Shown here: piece after piece, positions 42,684 through 51,120 of the stretch
Layout: the number at the start of each line of letters is the position of its first letter
How positions within the stretch are numbered: the stretch's first letter is position 1
Assembly (NCBI RefSeq): GCF_900103715.1
Contig: NZ_FNHL01000001.1
Span: forward strand, 186,001 to 250,000
Direction: 5' to 3'
Length of the DNA stretch: 64,000 nt
Source: Halogranum gelatinilyticum
GTDB lineage: Archaea > Halobacteriota > Halobacteria > Halobacteriales > Haloferacaceae
Made by a program: the position numbers and the translations under genes
Notes under the pieces: generated by a model
What the model saw: the letters and a program-made list of their open reading frames with translations, nothing else
What the model was told of the DNA's origin: nothing
Databases searched by the model: none

Positions 42684-43541
42684 CTAAATCTGCGGTCCGT
42701 CGACCACGCGTTCACCGTTGTACCGAGCGACCGCGTCGTCGACAGCGGCACTCTGGACGACGCTCTGCGGCACCGACAGCGGCGAGACGCTGACCTCGCC
42801 GTCGAGGATTGCGCGGCGGTCCGAGCCGACGGGGTAGGCGTGGCGGTGGGGTTCGATGTGGTCGAAGAGGTCGCCGCCCGCCTCGGCCTGTTCCCAGTAG
42901 CCTGCGTCGGCCTGCGCCCAGAAGGCGTCGCGGAGCTCGACGTCGTCACCCGTCTCCTCGCCGTCCAGTCGCTCGACGCCCGTATCGAAGTCCGCGAAGG
43001 GCGTCGTCACGCGCATCCGGTCGGCGTCGTAGAGGGGTGCGTTGACGTTCAGGAAGTCCGCCCGCGAGAGGAGCTCGCCCTCCAGATACTCCTCGACGAG
43101 GTCGCGGGTGACTCGTGCGGGACCGTCGTAGTCGGCGTCGTCGGCGGGGAAGAAGCCCTCCGAGCAGTAGGCGGAGACGGCGAGGCCGGGCGTGCCGAGA
43201 AAGCCCGCCTCGACCGCCGCGCCGACGGTTCCCGACCGGCCGAGGACGTACGAGCCGACGTTCGGACCGACGTTGGCCCCGGAGACGACGAGGTCCGGAC
43301 TGTCGTCGAACTGGCGGAGGCCGTAGGCGACGCAGTCGGCGGGTGTCCCCTCGACCGCGTAGCCGTCGTCGCGTTCCTCGACGGCGACGGTCCGCGAGCG
43401 GGCGCGGCCGACGCCGCTCTGGTTCGTCGCGGGGGCGACGACGGTGACGTCGCAGACGCTGGCCAGTTCGTCTCGGAGCGCGCGGAGCGCGGGGCTGTCG
43501 ATTCCGTCGTCGTTGGTGAGGAGGACGTGCGGCTCGGACAT
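42684..43541 (-). CDS. surE: 5'/3'-nucleotidase SurE
   Basis: A 285-residue SurE phosphatase that removes phosphate from nucleoside monophosphates. The metal site is LLTNDDGIDSPALRAL, with further motifs VVAPATNQSGVG (serine/asparagine site) and VVSGANVGPNVGSYVLGRSG. ATG 43541 starts the first strand. The C-terminal segment (residues about 190-250) carries acidic insertions common in haloarchaeal SurE. It is divergent from the MgtE-type gene at 43656. Confidence 0.95.
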   Translation of the reverse strand: MSEPHVLLTNDDGIDSPALRALRDELASVCDVTVVAPATNQSGVGRARSRTVAVEERDDGYAVEGTPADCVAYGLRQFDDSPDLVVSGANVGPNVGSYVLGRSGTVGAAVEAGFLGTPGLAVSAYCSEGFFPADDADYDGPARVTRDLVEEYLEGELLSRADFLNVNAPLYDADRMRVTTPFADFDTGVERLDGEETGDDVELRDAFWAQADAGYWEQAEAGGDLFDHIEPHRHAYPVGSDRRAILDGEVSVSPLSVPQSVVQSAAVDDAVARYNGERVVDGPQI

Positions 43542-43655
43542 CGGAGTACAGCCGACTTCGAGTGGAGACGCCTAAATCCGTCGGAACGTCTGCTTATCTG
43601 GAGAGACGTGACGCTTGCGGCGGCCTTTATGCCGCCGGTGCGTGTGGGTTCCGTC

Positions 43656-44243
43656 ATGAGCGTGCGCGAGGTCGCGATACAGGCCTACCGTGAGGCGGTA
43701 CCGGCACTCGGTGCCAGCCTCGTCGGCGGTCTCGTCGCTGGCGCGGTCCTCGGCGGGATGCGCGCGGAACTCCAGCAGGTGCCCGGTCTCTTGGTGCTCG
43801 TCCCCGCCCTCCTCGCGACCCGTGGCAACGTTTACGGCAGCCTCGGCGCGCGCATCGCCACCGCACTCCACCAGGGACTGGTCGTCCCGCGCATCTCCGA
43901 GGCCGACCGTCGACTCGGCGCGGCCGTCGCGGCCGCCCTCGGCAACGGCATCCTCGCGAGTCTCTTCGCGGCGACGGCGGCCTTTCTCGTTCTCACCCTC
44001 TTGGGCTGGACGGTCGCGCCCCTGCCGACGCTGCTCGGGATCGCGCTCGTCGCGGGCGTGCTCTCCGGAACTGTCCTGACGGTCGTGGTCGTCACCGTCG
44101 TCTTCGCGGGCTACCGTCGCGGCTACAACCCCGACACGCTCGTCGGGCCGGTCGTGACGACGACGGGCGACGTCTTCGGCATCCTCTTTCTCCTCATCGC
44201 GGTCCGCACGGTGCTGGCCGTGAGCGGGGGTGGGCTGGCGTGA
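43656..44243 (+). CDS. MgtE/SLC41-type divalent-cation transporter, half-size subunit A
   Basis: A 195-residue membrane protein with five or so helices and the MgtE membrane-domain pattern VPALLATRGNVYGSLGARIA, where the bacterial family has a GGNAGNQ-like motif, and a C-terminal DTLVGPVVTTTGDVFGILF, in which Asp/Thr residues line the Mg2+ pore. There is no cytoplasmic N or CBS domain. A TATA-like cctttatg (43624-43631) makes ATG 43656 the start. Its TGA overlaps the GTG of a paralogue (44240), suggesting an obligate heterodimer. Confidence 0.85.
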   Translation: MSVREVAIQAYREAVPALGASLVGGLVAGAVLGGMRAELQQVPGLLVLVPALLATRGNVYGSLGARIATALHQGLVVPRISEADRRLGAAVAAALGNGILASLFAATAAFLVLTLLGWTVAPLPTLLGIALVAGVLSGTVLTVVVVTVVFAGYRRGYNPDTLVGPVVTTTGDVFGILFLLIAVRTVLAVSGGGLA

Positions 44244-44797
44244 CGACCGACTGGACCGTCCGAGCCATCACGCGAGCGATGCTGCCCGTCCTTCTCGTGC
44301 TCACGCTCGTCGAGATCGGGAGCGGTCTCGTCCTCGGCAGTTTCGAAGGGTCGCTGCTGACTTACCCCTCGTTGCTCGTGCTCGTGCCCGTCACCATCGG
44401 GACCGCCGGGAATCTCGGCAGCATCCTCGCGGCGCGGCTCTCGACGTCGTTTCACTTGGGGACGCTCTCCTTTTCGCCGACGGACGACGACCTCGTGGGC
44501 AACGCCGTGGCGACGGTCGCGCTCGCGGTCTCGGTCTTCCCCGTCATCGGCGTCGGCGCGTGGCTCCTGACGGCACTCATCGGTAGCACCCGACTGCCGC
44601 TCACGACGGTGCTGCTCGTCTCGCTCACGAGCGGCATCTGCCTGGCCGTCCTCGCGGTCGTGGTGACGGTGACGGCGACCTACGCGGCCTACCGGTTCGA
44701 ACTCGACCCCGACGACGTGGTGCTGCCCGTCGTCACCAACACCTGCGACGTGCTGGGCGTGCTCGTGCTCTTCGGGGCGGTTCGGCTCTTCGTCTGA
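44240..44797 (+). CDS. MgtE/SLC41-type divalent-cation transporter, half-size subunit B
   Basis: A 185-residue paralogue of the preceding protein. It shows LVLVPVTIGTAGNLGSILAA (equivalent to the first pore motif) and DDVVLPVVTNTCDVLGVLVL (second motif, with a cysteine). GTG start 44240 overlaps the previous stop. Together the two make up what bacterial MgtE achieves as a homodimer, here without the regulatory cytoplasmic domains; the likely substrate is Mg2+ but Co2+ or other ions are possible. Confidence 0.85.
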   Translation: MTTDWTVRAITRAMLPVLLVLTLVEIGSGLVLGSFEGSLLTYPSLLVLVPVTIGTAGNLGSILAARLSTSFHLGTLSFSPTDDDLVGNAVATVALAVSVFPVIGVGAWLLTALIGSTRLPLTTVLLVSLTSGICLAVLAVVVTVTATYAAYRFELDPDDVVLPVVTNTCDVLGVLVLFGAVRLFV

Positions 44798-44851
44798 CCC
44801 TCTCCCACCGCGACCGACGACGATTTCACCGTCGCTTTCTCATCTCTAGCC

Positions 44852-45904
44852 GTGCAGTCGGCACTCTCTCTCGTCGAGTCGGTCCTCCCCGTCCTCGTGG
44901 AGGTGCTGCCGCGCGTCGCCCGCATCTCGGTGTTCATCGCCGTGGGCGTCTTCCTCGCCAACGTCGCGGTCGGCTTCGGACTCGTCGACTACGTGGCCGC
45001 CCTCTCGCGGTATCTGACGCGCCCGGCGAACCTGCCCGACGAGGTGGGGACGGCTATCCTCACCACGGCGGCGTCGACGACTGCGGGCTACGGGATGCTC
45101 GCGGACTTCCGCGACTCGGGACGGCTGGACGACAGAGCGACGCTCGTCGCCGTCACGATGAACACCTTCTTCGGCTTCGTCCAGCACATCTTCACCTTCT
45201 ACGCGCCCGTGTTGATTCCGATTCTCGGGCTGGAGGTCGGCCTGCTCTACGTCGGCTCGCGGGCCGCCATCGCGCTGGCGATCACGGTCACTGGCGTCGT
45301 CGCAGGCGCGGTGCTGTTGGACGGCCCGTCGTCGCGAGCGACTGATTCAGGGGACGCGCAGGCGGCCGATGTGACCGACACAGTCGAGACCGACGGCTCG
45401 GGTGAGTCAGTGGACGACGCGAAGGGGCCGACTCTCCCCGGCGACGAGGACGACACGGCTCGCGAGGTCCTCGAAACTGCTAGCGAGAAGACGTGGTCGA
45501 AGCTGCGGCGCATCGTCCCGCGTCTCGCCGTCGTCTACGTGCTCGTGACGCTCATCGTCGAGACGACGGACCTGACGGCGGTGACGGCGGCGGCCGAACC
45601 GCTCACGTCGCTCGTCGGGCTGCCGGGTGCGGCCGTCCCCGTCATCGTCGCTTACACCTTCGATACGACCGTCGGCGCGGCGACCATCGCGCCGCAGATC
45701 GGGACGACCTTCACCGCGCGGACCGCCGTCGTGACGATGCTGCTCGGGGGCATCGTCTCCTTCGCGTTCTCGACGTTCAAGCGGTCGATTCCCTTCCAGT
45801 ACGGCATCTGGGGCGCGGAGTTCGGCTCGAAGGTCATCGTCGTCAACACCGCGCTGAAGGTCGTCTACATCGCCCTCGCCGTGGCCGTGTTGCTCACGGT
45901 CTGA
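44852..45904 (+). CDS. Nucleoside-recognition (GATE) domain membrane protein
   Basis: A 350-residue membrane protein with two GATE (nucleoside-recognition) halves. The first has ISVFIAVGVFLANVAVGFGL and TTAASTTAGYGMLADFRDSG; the second has VPVIVAYTFDTTVGAATIAP and IPFQYGIWGAEFGSKVIVVN. A cytoplasmic acidic loop (residues about 165-215) separates them. GTG start 44852. It follows the two MgtE-type genes by 54 bases on the same strand. Related proteins (SpmA/FeoB C-terminal type) are of uncertain substrate. Confidence 0.82.
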   Translation: MQSALSLVESVLPVLVEVLPRVARISVFIAVGVFLANVAVGFGLVDYVAALSRYLTRPANLPDEVGTAILTTAASTTAGYGMLADFRDSGRLDDRATLVAVTMNTFFGFVQHIFTFYAPVLIPILGLEVGLLYVGSRAAIALAITVTGVVAGAVLLDGPSSRATDSGDAQAADVTDTVETDGSGESVDDAKGPTLPGDEDDTAREVLETASEKTWSKLRRIVPRLAVVYVLVTLIVETTDLTAVTAAAEPLTSLVGLPGAAVPVIVAYTFDTTVGAATIAPQIGTTFTARTAVVTMLLGGIVSFAFSTFKRSIPFQYGIWGAEFGSKVIVVNTALKVVYIALAVAVLLTV

Positions 45905-45977
45905 GTCGCTTTCGCCGTTCTCTCCGCTGGGTGCCCACCGCGCGAAGGGTTTTGCCTTCCTCGCGCGTCTTCTCTAC

Positions 45978-46496
45978 ATGGTCGACAGACGACACTACGC
46001 GTTCGACGGTACGTCTCCCCAGATTCACGACGATGCGTTCGTCGCTCGCGACGCGGTCCTCGTCGGCGACGTGACGGTTGAAGCCGACGCCAGCGTCTGG
46101 CCGGGCGTGGTCTGCCGCGGCGACGTCGGACCGGTCCGAATCGGTCGCGAGAGCCACGTCGGCGACAACGCCACCCTCCACGCCTCCGTCGTCGGCGACC
46201 GGGTGATGGTCGGTCACGGCGCGGTACTCAACGACGCCGTCGTCGAGGACGGCGCGCTCGTCGGCTTCAACGCGACGCTCAACTCCGACGTGGTCGTCGG
46301 CGCGCGGAGCGTCGTCGCCTCCGGCGCGGTGGTCCCCGAGGGCTACGAGATTCCCCCCGAGTCGTTCGTCCGCGGCGTCCCGGCTATCGTGACGCCGCTC
46401 GCGGAGACGACGCTCGACCCCGAGGAGATCTTCGAGCAGCACCACTCGGGAGCCTACACGGACCTCGCGGCGCGCCACGAGGAGCTGTTCGGTTAG
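45978..46496 (+). CDS. Gamma-carbonic-anhydrase-like protein, one zinc ligand missing
   Basis: A 172-residue left-handed beta-helix protein of hexapeptide repeats (VLVGDVTVEADASVWPGVVC). In gamma-carbonic anhydrases three histidines bind zinc; here H68 (ATLHAS) and H80 (MVGHGAVLN) are present, but the third, five residues after H80, is N85. The segment GFNATLNSD also departs from the usual GMGA. The protein may bind metal differently or not act as carbonic anhydrase. A TATA-like ggttttgc (about 45945) supports ATG 45978. Its stop overlaps the HPP gene. Confidence 0.9.
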   Translation: MVDRRHYAFDGTSPQIHDDAFVARDAVLVGDVTVEADASVWPGVVCRGDVGPVRIGRESHVGDNATLHASVVGDRVMVGHGAVLNDAVVEDGALVGFNATLNSDVVVGARSVVASGAVVPEGYEIPPESFVRGVPAIVTPLAETTLDPEEIFEQHHSGAYTDLAARHEELFG

Positions 46497-46957
46497 GGGA
46501 GAAGTTGGTCGACGGCGACGAGCAGGCTCACGGCGACGACGACGATGGCTCCTTCCCGGAGCGTCGGCAACAGGCCGAGGCCGACGATGAGCGTCGTCGC
46601 GCAGGCTGGTGCGTGTCGGAGGTCGGTCGCGACCATCCCGGCGGTCGTGAGTCCCACCGCGAGCACGCCGCTGGCCATCAAAAGCGTGAGGTCCGCGGAG
46701 CCGGCGGGCGGGAGGTCGGTGACGACGATTCCTGTCGCTAAGAGATGGTAGCTCAGCCAGCCGGCGGCGACGCCGATAGCGTGGCTGCCGACCACGCGCC
46801 GTGGGTCGGTTGTGGGACTGTTCGGCGTCGTGACGAGCGCGTAGGCCGACGGCCCGAGGCTCGGAAAGAGGAACGGTGACCCGGTGACGGCGGCGACCGT
46901 CCCGGCGACGGCGACGAGCACGGCGGTTCGCGCGCCAGCGACGGCGGTCTCACGCAT
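46493..46957 (-). CDS. HPP-family integral membrane protein
   Basis: A 154-residue protein with four membrane helices. SPFLFPSLGPSAYALVTTPN contains the family hallmark, and VVGSHAIGVAAGWLSYHLLA, MASGVLAVGLTTAGMVATDL and HAPACATTLIVGLGLLPTLR follow. HPP proteins have been linked to nitrite transport in chloroplasts, but the role in archaea is not known. Its 3' end overlaps that of the gamma-CA-like gene by 4 bases. Confidence 0.85.
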   Translation of the reverse strand: MRETAVAGARTAVLVAVAGTVAAVTGSPFLFPSLGPSAYALVTTPNSPTTDPRRVVGSHAIGVAAGWLSYHLLATGIVVTDLPPAGSADLTLLMASGVLAVGLTTAGMVATDLRHAPACATTLIVGLGLLPTLREGAIVVVAVSLLVAVDQLLP

Positions 46958-46993
46958 CCGTCGTCCCTCGTCTCGCCCGGTTCATTCGGTGAG

Positions 46994-47419
46994 TCAATCG
47001 CGCGGCTGGAACTCGCCCTCGACGGGCTTGCCGTCCTTCGTCGGCGGCGCGATGTGGTGGATGAACTCCTCGACAGAGGGCTCGCGGACCGTGACCTGCA
47101 CCTCGATATCGCCGAGTTCGTCGGGGTTGCCGACGGCGAAGTTGATGTGGCCCTCGAAGGCGGCCTGCTTCTTCAGCGCGAACGAGAAGCCGTCGTCGGT
47201 CGCGCGGTTCTCGAACTCGCGGCGGGCGCTGTCGAGGATCTCCTGCTCGTGGAGCTTGTCCGAGAAGGGGTCGAGCGTGTGGGTCTCGGCGACGAGCTGG
47301 CCGGGTTCGTGGACGAACTCGGCGTTGGGAAAGACGTTGGCGACGGCGTCGCGCACGCGGTCCGTGACCTCGGTGTCGCGGACGGGCGCGACGATGCGGA
47401 CGTCGATACTGTAGATCAT
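46994..47419 (-). CDS. UPF0201-family RNA-binding-fold protein
   Basis: A 141-residue archaeal protein of the PF01877 type: MIYSIDVRIVAPVRDTEVTD, VRDAVANVFPNAEF, HEQEILDSARREFENRATDD and SFALKKQAAFEGHINFAVG. The fold resembles ribosomal L5-like RNA-binding proteins; function unproven. Its ATG overlaps the TGA of the UPF0200 gene (ATGA, 47416-47419). The UPF0200-UPF0201 pairing is conserved in archaea, hinting at a common role. Confidence 0.88.
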   Translation of the reverse strand: MIYSIDVRIVAPVRDTEVTDRVRDAVANVFPNAEFVHEPGQLVAETHTLDPFSDKLHEQEILDSARREFENRATDDGFSFALKKQAAFEGHINFAVGNPDELGDIEVQVTVREPSVEEFIHHIAPPTKDGKPVEGEFQPRD

Positions 47420-48003
47420 CGCTCCGCCTCCTGGCCCGACTCCGCGTCCGCCAGTGCCTCGGGGCCCTCGTGCAGCAGGGTCTGAATCTGTGCGCGGAAC
47501 GCCGAAAGCGACTCGGTGTTGTCGACGACGACGTCGGCGTCGTCCATCACCTCGCCCATCCCGAAGCCGAGTTCGCGCTCCTCGCGTTCCTTCAGGGCTT
47601 CGACGTCGCTGTCGCTGTTGTCGCGGCCGCGCTCGCCGAGGCGTTCGGCGCGGACCTCGAACGGGGCTTCGATGCTGACGACGAGGAAGTCCTCGCCGAA
47701 GGCCTCGCGGAAGCGGTCGACCTCGTAGGTCGAGCGCAGGCCGTCGACGAGGACCGTGTCGGTCTCCGCCAAGTGCTCGCGAATCATGGGGAGCGAGCGG
47801 GCGGCGATGGCGTCGAGACCCTCCTCCTCGCGGAGTGCCTTCGCGACCGAGCCGTGGTGTTCGGCGGGGTCGAGACCGCGGTCGCGGCACGCCTGGCGGA
47901 TGACGTCGCCCATCGTGACGACCGGGATGTCGGCCTCGCGGGCGACCTCCGCGGCCTCCCCCTTGCCGCTGCCCGGCAGTCCGACGGTTCCGATGACTCT
48001 CAT
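47416..48003 (-). CDS. UPF0200-family nucleotide kinase-like protein
   Basis: A 195-residue P-loop protein: GTVGLPGSGKGEAAEVAREA (Walker A GLPGSGKG), MGDVIRQACRDRGLDPAEHH, VLVDGLRSTYEVDRFREAFG, and VVSIEAPFEVRAERLGERGR, then a lid-like acidic end. It resembles adenylate kinase or dephospho-CoA kinase in layout; the substrate is unknown. ATG 48003 lies at the first strand. It is followed by, and overlaps, the UPF0201 gene. Element D lies upstream. Confidence 0.9.
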   Translation of the reverse strand: MRVIGTVGLPGSGKGEAAEVAREADIPVVTMGDVIRQACRDRGLDPAEHHGSVAKALREEEGLDAIAARSLPMIREHLAETDTVLVDGLRSTYEVDRFREAFGEDFLVVSIEAPFEVRAERLGERGRDNSDSDVEALKEREERELGFGMGEVMDDADVVVDNTESLSAFRAQIQTLLHEGPEALADAESGQEAER

Positions 48004-48088
48004 TGCCTTCTGGTACACTGGTGGCGTGGTTAAGCCCTGTGAATACGAGTCTGGAGGGGGTCGGTGGCGAGCGAGAGAAACCCGGTTC

Positions 48089-48318
48089 GGCGCGTGGCTT
48101 CGCGGCCGTTTATGGCCGCGTGCCACTCATGCGAGGGACGACTGAGCGACTGGAAGGAGCGAAGGAGTCGGTTGGGGAGGGTGTGGCTGTCGCGGGTGGA
48201 CAGAAAGGGGACGTGCTGTCGACGAAGGCAGACGAAGAAAGCACTGCAACGAGCGAAGCGAGTGAAGCGCGCAGCGAGGCTCCCGAGTCGACAGCGCGTG
48301 GGATTTCGAGACGTTCAG
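48089..48318 (+). repeat. Structured intergenic element, copy D (long form)
   Basis: Plus strand: GGCGCGTGGCTTCGCGGCC hairpin closed by GGCCGCGTGCCAC, CGAGGGACGACTGAGCGA, the core AGTCGGTTGGGGAGG, GTGTGGCTGT, GGGTGGACAGAAAGGGG, stem 2 with 13-base arms (48211-48223 and 48287-48299; ACGTGCTGTCGAC against GTCGACAGCGCGT, one T-G pair), then ATTTCGAGACGTTC. It sits between the divergent UPF0200 and YccF-like genes. Confidence 0.87.
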
Positions 48319-48396
48319 GCCCCGCCACTTCCCGAACCTCTCAACCAACTCGAATGAGGCCGAAATCGGTATCCGTCCACACGAACCATCTCCTGT

Positions 48397-48774
48397 ATGG
48401 CAGAACGATCCTTCCTCGTCCGCGCGCTATGGTTCGTCTTCATCGGCTGGTGGGCGACACCGGTCGTCGTCAACATCGCGTGGTTCCTCAACGCGACGAT
48501 CATCCTCCTCCCGATCGGCATCAAGCTCATCAACCTCGTGCCGACGGTCCTGAGCCTGAAGGAGCCGCGGTCGCTCACGGCTCCCGAGTCCGCGAGAGGC
48601 CAACGGTCGCTCGTCGTCCGTGGGGTCTACTTCGTCCTCGTCGGCTGGTGGCTCAGTTGGTTCTGGGCGAACGTGGCGGCGTTCTTCGCGGTCACGGTCA
48701 TCGGCCTGCCGGTGGCGTACTGGATGTTCAACCGCCTGCCGTACGTGACGTCGCTGTACCGCTTCGACGGCTGA
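48397..48774 (+). CDS. YccF-like small membrane protein
   Basis: A 125-residue protein with two similar halves, each with two helices: ALWFVFIGWWATPVVVNIAW and TIILLPIGIKLINLVPTVLS, then VYFVLVGWWLSWFWANVAAF and VTVIGLPVAYWMFNRLPYVT. The FxGWWxx and GLPxxxWMFN features resemble YccF/DUF307 inner-membrane proteins, whose function is unknown. ATG 48397 precedes the first helix. It lies between element D and the tRNA gene. Confidence 0.72.
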   Translation: MAERSFLVRALWFVFIGWWATPVVVNIAWFLNATIILLPIGIKLINLVPTVLSLKEPRSLTAPESARGQRSLVVRGVYFVLVGWWLSWFWANVAAFFAVTVIGLPVAYWMFNRLPYVTSLYRFDG

Positions 48775-48820
48775 CGGAACCCAAACCGCTTTTTACGCCG
48801 CTCCCTGTGGCTACTGACGA

Positions 48821-48895
48821 GGGCACGTAGCTCAGTCTGGATAGAGCGTCGGACTTCTAATCCGACGGCCGTGGGTTCAAATCCCATCGTGCTCG
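48821..48895 (+). tRNA. tRNA-Arg, anticodon TCT
   Basis: A complete 75-base cloverleaf. The acceptor stem is GGGCACG/CGTGCTC with one G-T pair and discriminator G; the D arm is GCTCAGTCTGGATAGAGC; the anticodon stem TCGGA/TCCGA encloses CTTCTAA with anticodon TCT (AGA codons); the T arm is GTGGG-TTCAAAT-CCCAT. CCA is not encoded. A TATA-like ctttttacg (48789-48797) lies about 25-32 bases upstream. Partial copies of its 3' end follow. Confidence 0.97.
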
Positions 48896-48970
48896 CTTTG
48901 CTGCGAACGACAGTGAGCAGGAAGCGACAGCCATAGGATTTGAATCAGGGAACGAAGCGAAGCGGAGTGA

Positions 48971-49133
48971 CCGTGGTTCAAATCCCATCGTGCTCGTTCG
49001 GTCTCGTTTCACTCGACCTCTCTCGCACGATGTAGTCCCACTCGCTTTGTCTACGGGCGACCCGTGAGTCGCCCGCACGGCTAGCGAGACGGCGAAGCCG
49101 TCTCGCATTGCTCGCGGGACTCCCATCGTGCTC
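48971..49133 (+). repeat. Two partial copies of the tRNA-Arg 3' end
   Basis: At 48971-48996 the T arm and acceptor end of the tRNA recur (ccgtggttcaaatcccatcg, then tgctcg), lacking one G of the T stem. At 49121-49133 the last 13 bases (tcccatcgtgctc) occur again. Such tails are what remains when elements integrate at a tRNA 3' end and are later lost; no integrase is present. The 48896-49278 gap holds nothing else except hairpins. Confidence 0.75.
49056..49106. other. Two perfect GC hairpins
   Basis: Hairpin one is 49056-49077: arms CGGGCGAC and GTCGCCCG, loop CCGTGA. Hairpin two is 49084-49106: arms GCGAGACGGC and GCCGTCTCGC, loop GAA. They lie between the two tRNA tail copies and are not part of a gene. 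They could end transcripts from either side. Confidence 0.7.
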
Positions 49134-49278
49134 TCGTTGCGATGTAAACAGCAATCGACGAGCCACCGGCTCACCAGTCAGCGTCGAAAGAAAATCGGAT
49201 TCGGCGAGAGTGGGCCGACAGTTGGTGGTCGATACGGGAACGGAGTGGGTGGATGTGATTACTGACTCAGCGCCTGCT

Positions 49279-50964
49279 TCACATCGCGCCGCCCATACCG
49301 CCCATGCCGCCCATGCCGCCCATACCGCCGCCCATGCCGCCGCCCGGCGGCATGTCGTCGTCACCGTCGTCGGGGTCGATCTGGCCACCGGAGAGGTCGC
49401 CAGCGGCGATGACGTCGTCGATGCGGAGGATCATGACGGCTGCCTCGGTGGCGGACTCGATGGCCTGCGTCTTGACCCGGAGGGGTTCGACGACACCCTC
49501 TTCTTCCATGTCGATGACGTCGCCCGTGTAGGCGTCGAGACCGGCACCGAACTCACCGGCGTCGTGACGCGAGCGGAGGTCGACGAGCGAGTCGATGGGG
49601 TCGAGACCGGCGTTCTCGGCGAGGGTGCGCGGGATGACTTCCAGCGCGTCGGCGAAGGCCTCGATGGCGAGCTGCTCGCGGCCGCCGACGGAGTCGGCGA
49701 AGTCGCGGAGTTCGAGAGCCAGCTCGGTCTCGGGTGCACCGCCGCCGGGCAGGACCTTCCCGTCCTGCAGCGTCGTGCGGACCACGCCGAGCGAGTCGTC
49801 GATTGCGCGCTCGAGCTCGTCGACGACGTGCTGGGTGCCACCGCGGAGGAACAGGGTGACGGCCTTCGCGTCCTCGACGTCCTCGACGAAGATGCGCTCG
49901 TCGCCGCCGACGTCCTTCTGGGCGACGGAGCCGGCGAAGCCGAGGTCGTCGGCCTCGATGTCGTCGAGGCTGGAGACGACGCGGGCGCCCGTCGAGCGAG
50001 CGATGCGCTTGAGGTCGCTGTTCTTGACGCGGCGAACAGCCAGAATACCCTCCTTCGCGAGGTAGTGCTGGGCCATGTCGTCGATGCCGTCACCGACGAA
50101 GACGGCGTCCGCGCCGACGGCCTTCAGCTGGTCGACCATCTCCTTCAGCTGCTTCTCTTCCTGGTCGAGGAACTGCTGAAGCTGGTCGGGGTCCGTGACG
50201 TTGACTTCGGCGTCGATCTCGGTCTCCTTGATCTCGAGCGCGCCGTCGAAGACCGCCACGTTGGCGTCCTCGACCATGTAGGGCATGTTCTCGTCGACGC
50301 GCTCCTTGTCGATGACTGCGCCCTCGACGAGCTCGGAGTTGTCGATGGAGCCACCGACAACCTTCTCGACGGAGACGTTCTCGGTGTCGATGCCGTCCTC
50401 GTCGGCGACGGCCAGCACGGCGTCGACGACGAGTTCGGCGAGGAGGTCCTTCGAGGACTCCGCGCCCTTACCCGTCATCGCCGTGGAGGCGATCTTCAGG
50501 AGCGTGTTGCGGTCCTCGGCCGTGACGTCGATGGCCTTGGACTCGAGGACTTCCTTGGCCTTCTCGGCGGCCTGACGGTACCCCTGTGCGAGCGTCGTCG
50601 GGTGGATGTCCGAGTCGATGAGCTCCTCGGCCTGGTCGAGGAGTTCACCGGCGATGACGACGGCGGTCGTCGTACCGTCGCCGACCTCGTCCTCCTGCGT
50701 CTCGGAGACCTCGACGATCATGTTCGCCGCCGGGTGGTCGATGTCCATCTCCTTGAGGATGGTCACGCCGTCGTTCGTGACGACGACGCCGCCCGACGAG
50801 TCGACGAGCATCTTGTCCATGCCTTTCGGACCGAGCGTTGTCCGAACGGACTCGGCGACGGCCTTCCCAGCTGTGATGTTCATCGACTGTGCGTCTTTGC
50901 CGGAGGTCCGCTGACTGTCCTCCGACAGTACAATCATCGGCTGATTACCCATTCGCTGAGCCAT
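49279..50964 (-). CDS. ths: Thermosome subunit (group II chaperonin)
   Basis: A 561-residue chaperonin subunit. Key motifs: [20 protein letters not shown] (ATP P-loop region), [17 protein letters not shown] with the catalytic GDGTT, and near the end [15 protein letters not shown]. It forms double rings with a built-in lid and folds proteins from prefoldin. The C terminus is a GGM repeat tail (GGGMGGMGG). ATG 50964 is supported by tataaaaagc at 50991-51000 (minus strand TTTTTATA), 27-34 bases upstream, i.e. a strong leaderless heat-shock-type promoter. A further upstream open frame is rejected. Confidence 0.97.
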   Translation of the reverse strand: MAQRMGNQPMIVLSEDSQRTSGKDAQSMNITAGKAVAESVRTTLGPKGMDKMLVDSSGGVVVTNDGVTILKEMDIDHPAANMIVEVSETQEDEVGDGTTTAVVIAGELLDQAEELIDSDIHPTTLAQGYRQAAEKAKEVLESKAIDVTAEDRNTLLKIASTAMTGKGAESSKDLLAELVVDAVLAVADEDGIDTENVSVEKVVGGSIDNSELVEGAVIDKERVDENMPYMVEDANVAVFDGALEIKETEIDAEVNVTDPDQLQQFLDQEEKQLKEMVDQLKAVGADAVFVGDGIDDMAQHYLAKEGILAVRRVKNSDLKRIARSTGARVVSSLDDIEADDLGFAGSVAQKDVGGDERIFVEDVEDAKAVTLFLRGGTQHVVDELERAIDDSLGVVRTTLQDGKVLPGGGAPETELALELRDFADSVGGREQLAIEAFADALEVIPRTLAENAGLDPIDSLVDLRSRHDAGEFGAGLDAYTGDVIDMEEEGVVEPLRVKTQAIESATEAAVMILRIDDVIAAGDLSGGQIDPDDGDDDMPPGGGMGGGMGGMGGMGGMGGAM

Positions 50965-51120
50965 ATTCACGCATTCATTGTCTGTTGTTCTATAAAAAGC
51001 TTCCGCTTCCAAATCAGCAAAACCGCAAGACGGGAGAGACATGGCGAGTCATGCTACACTGTCTCACGGTGTGGTATAAGTAGCCGAGTGGCCGCCGTCA
51101 GCGTCCGGCTGGTCTCCGGC

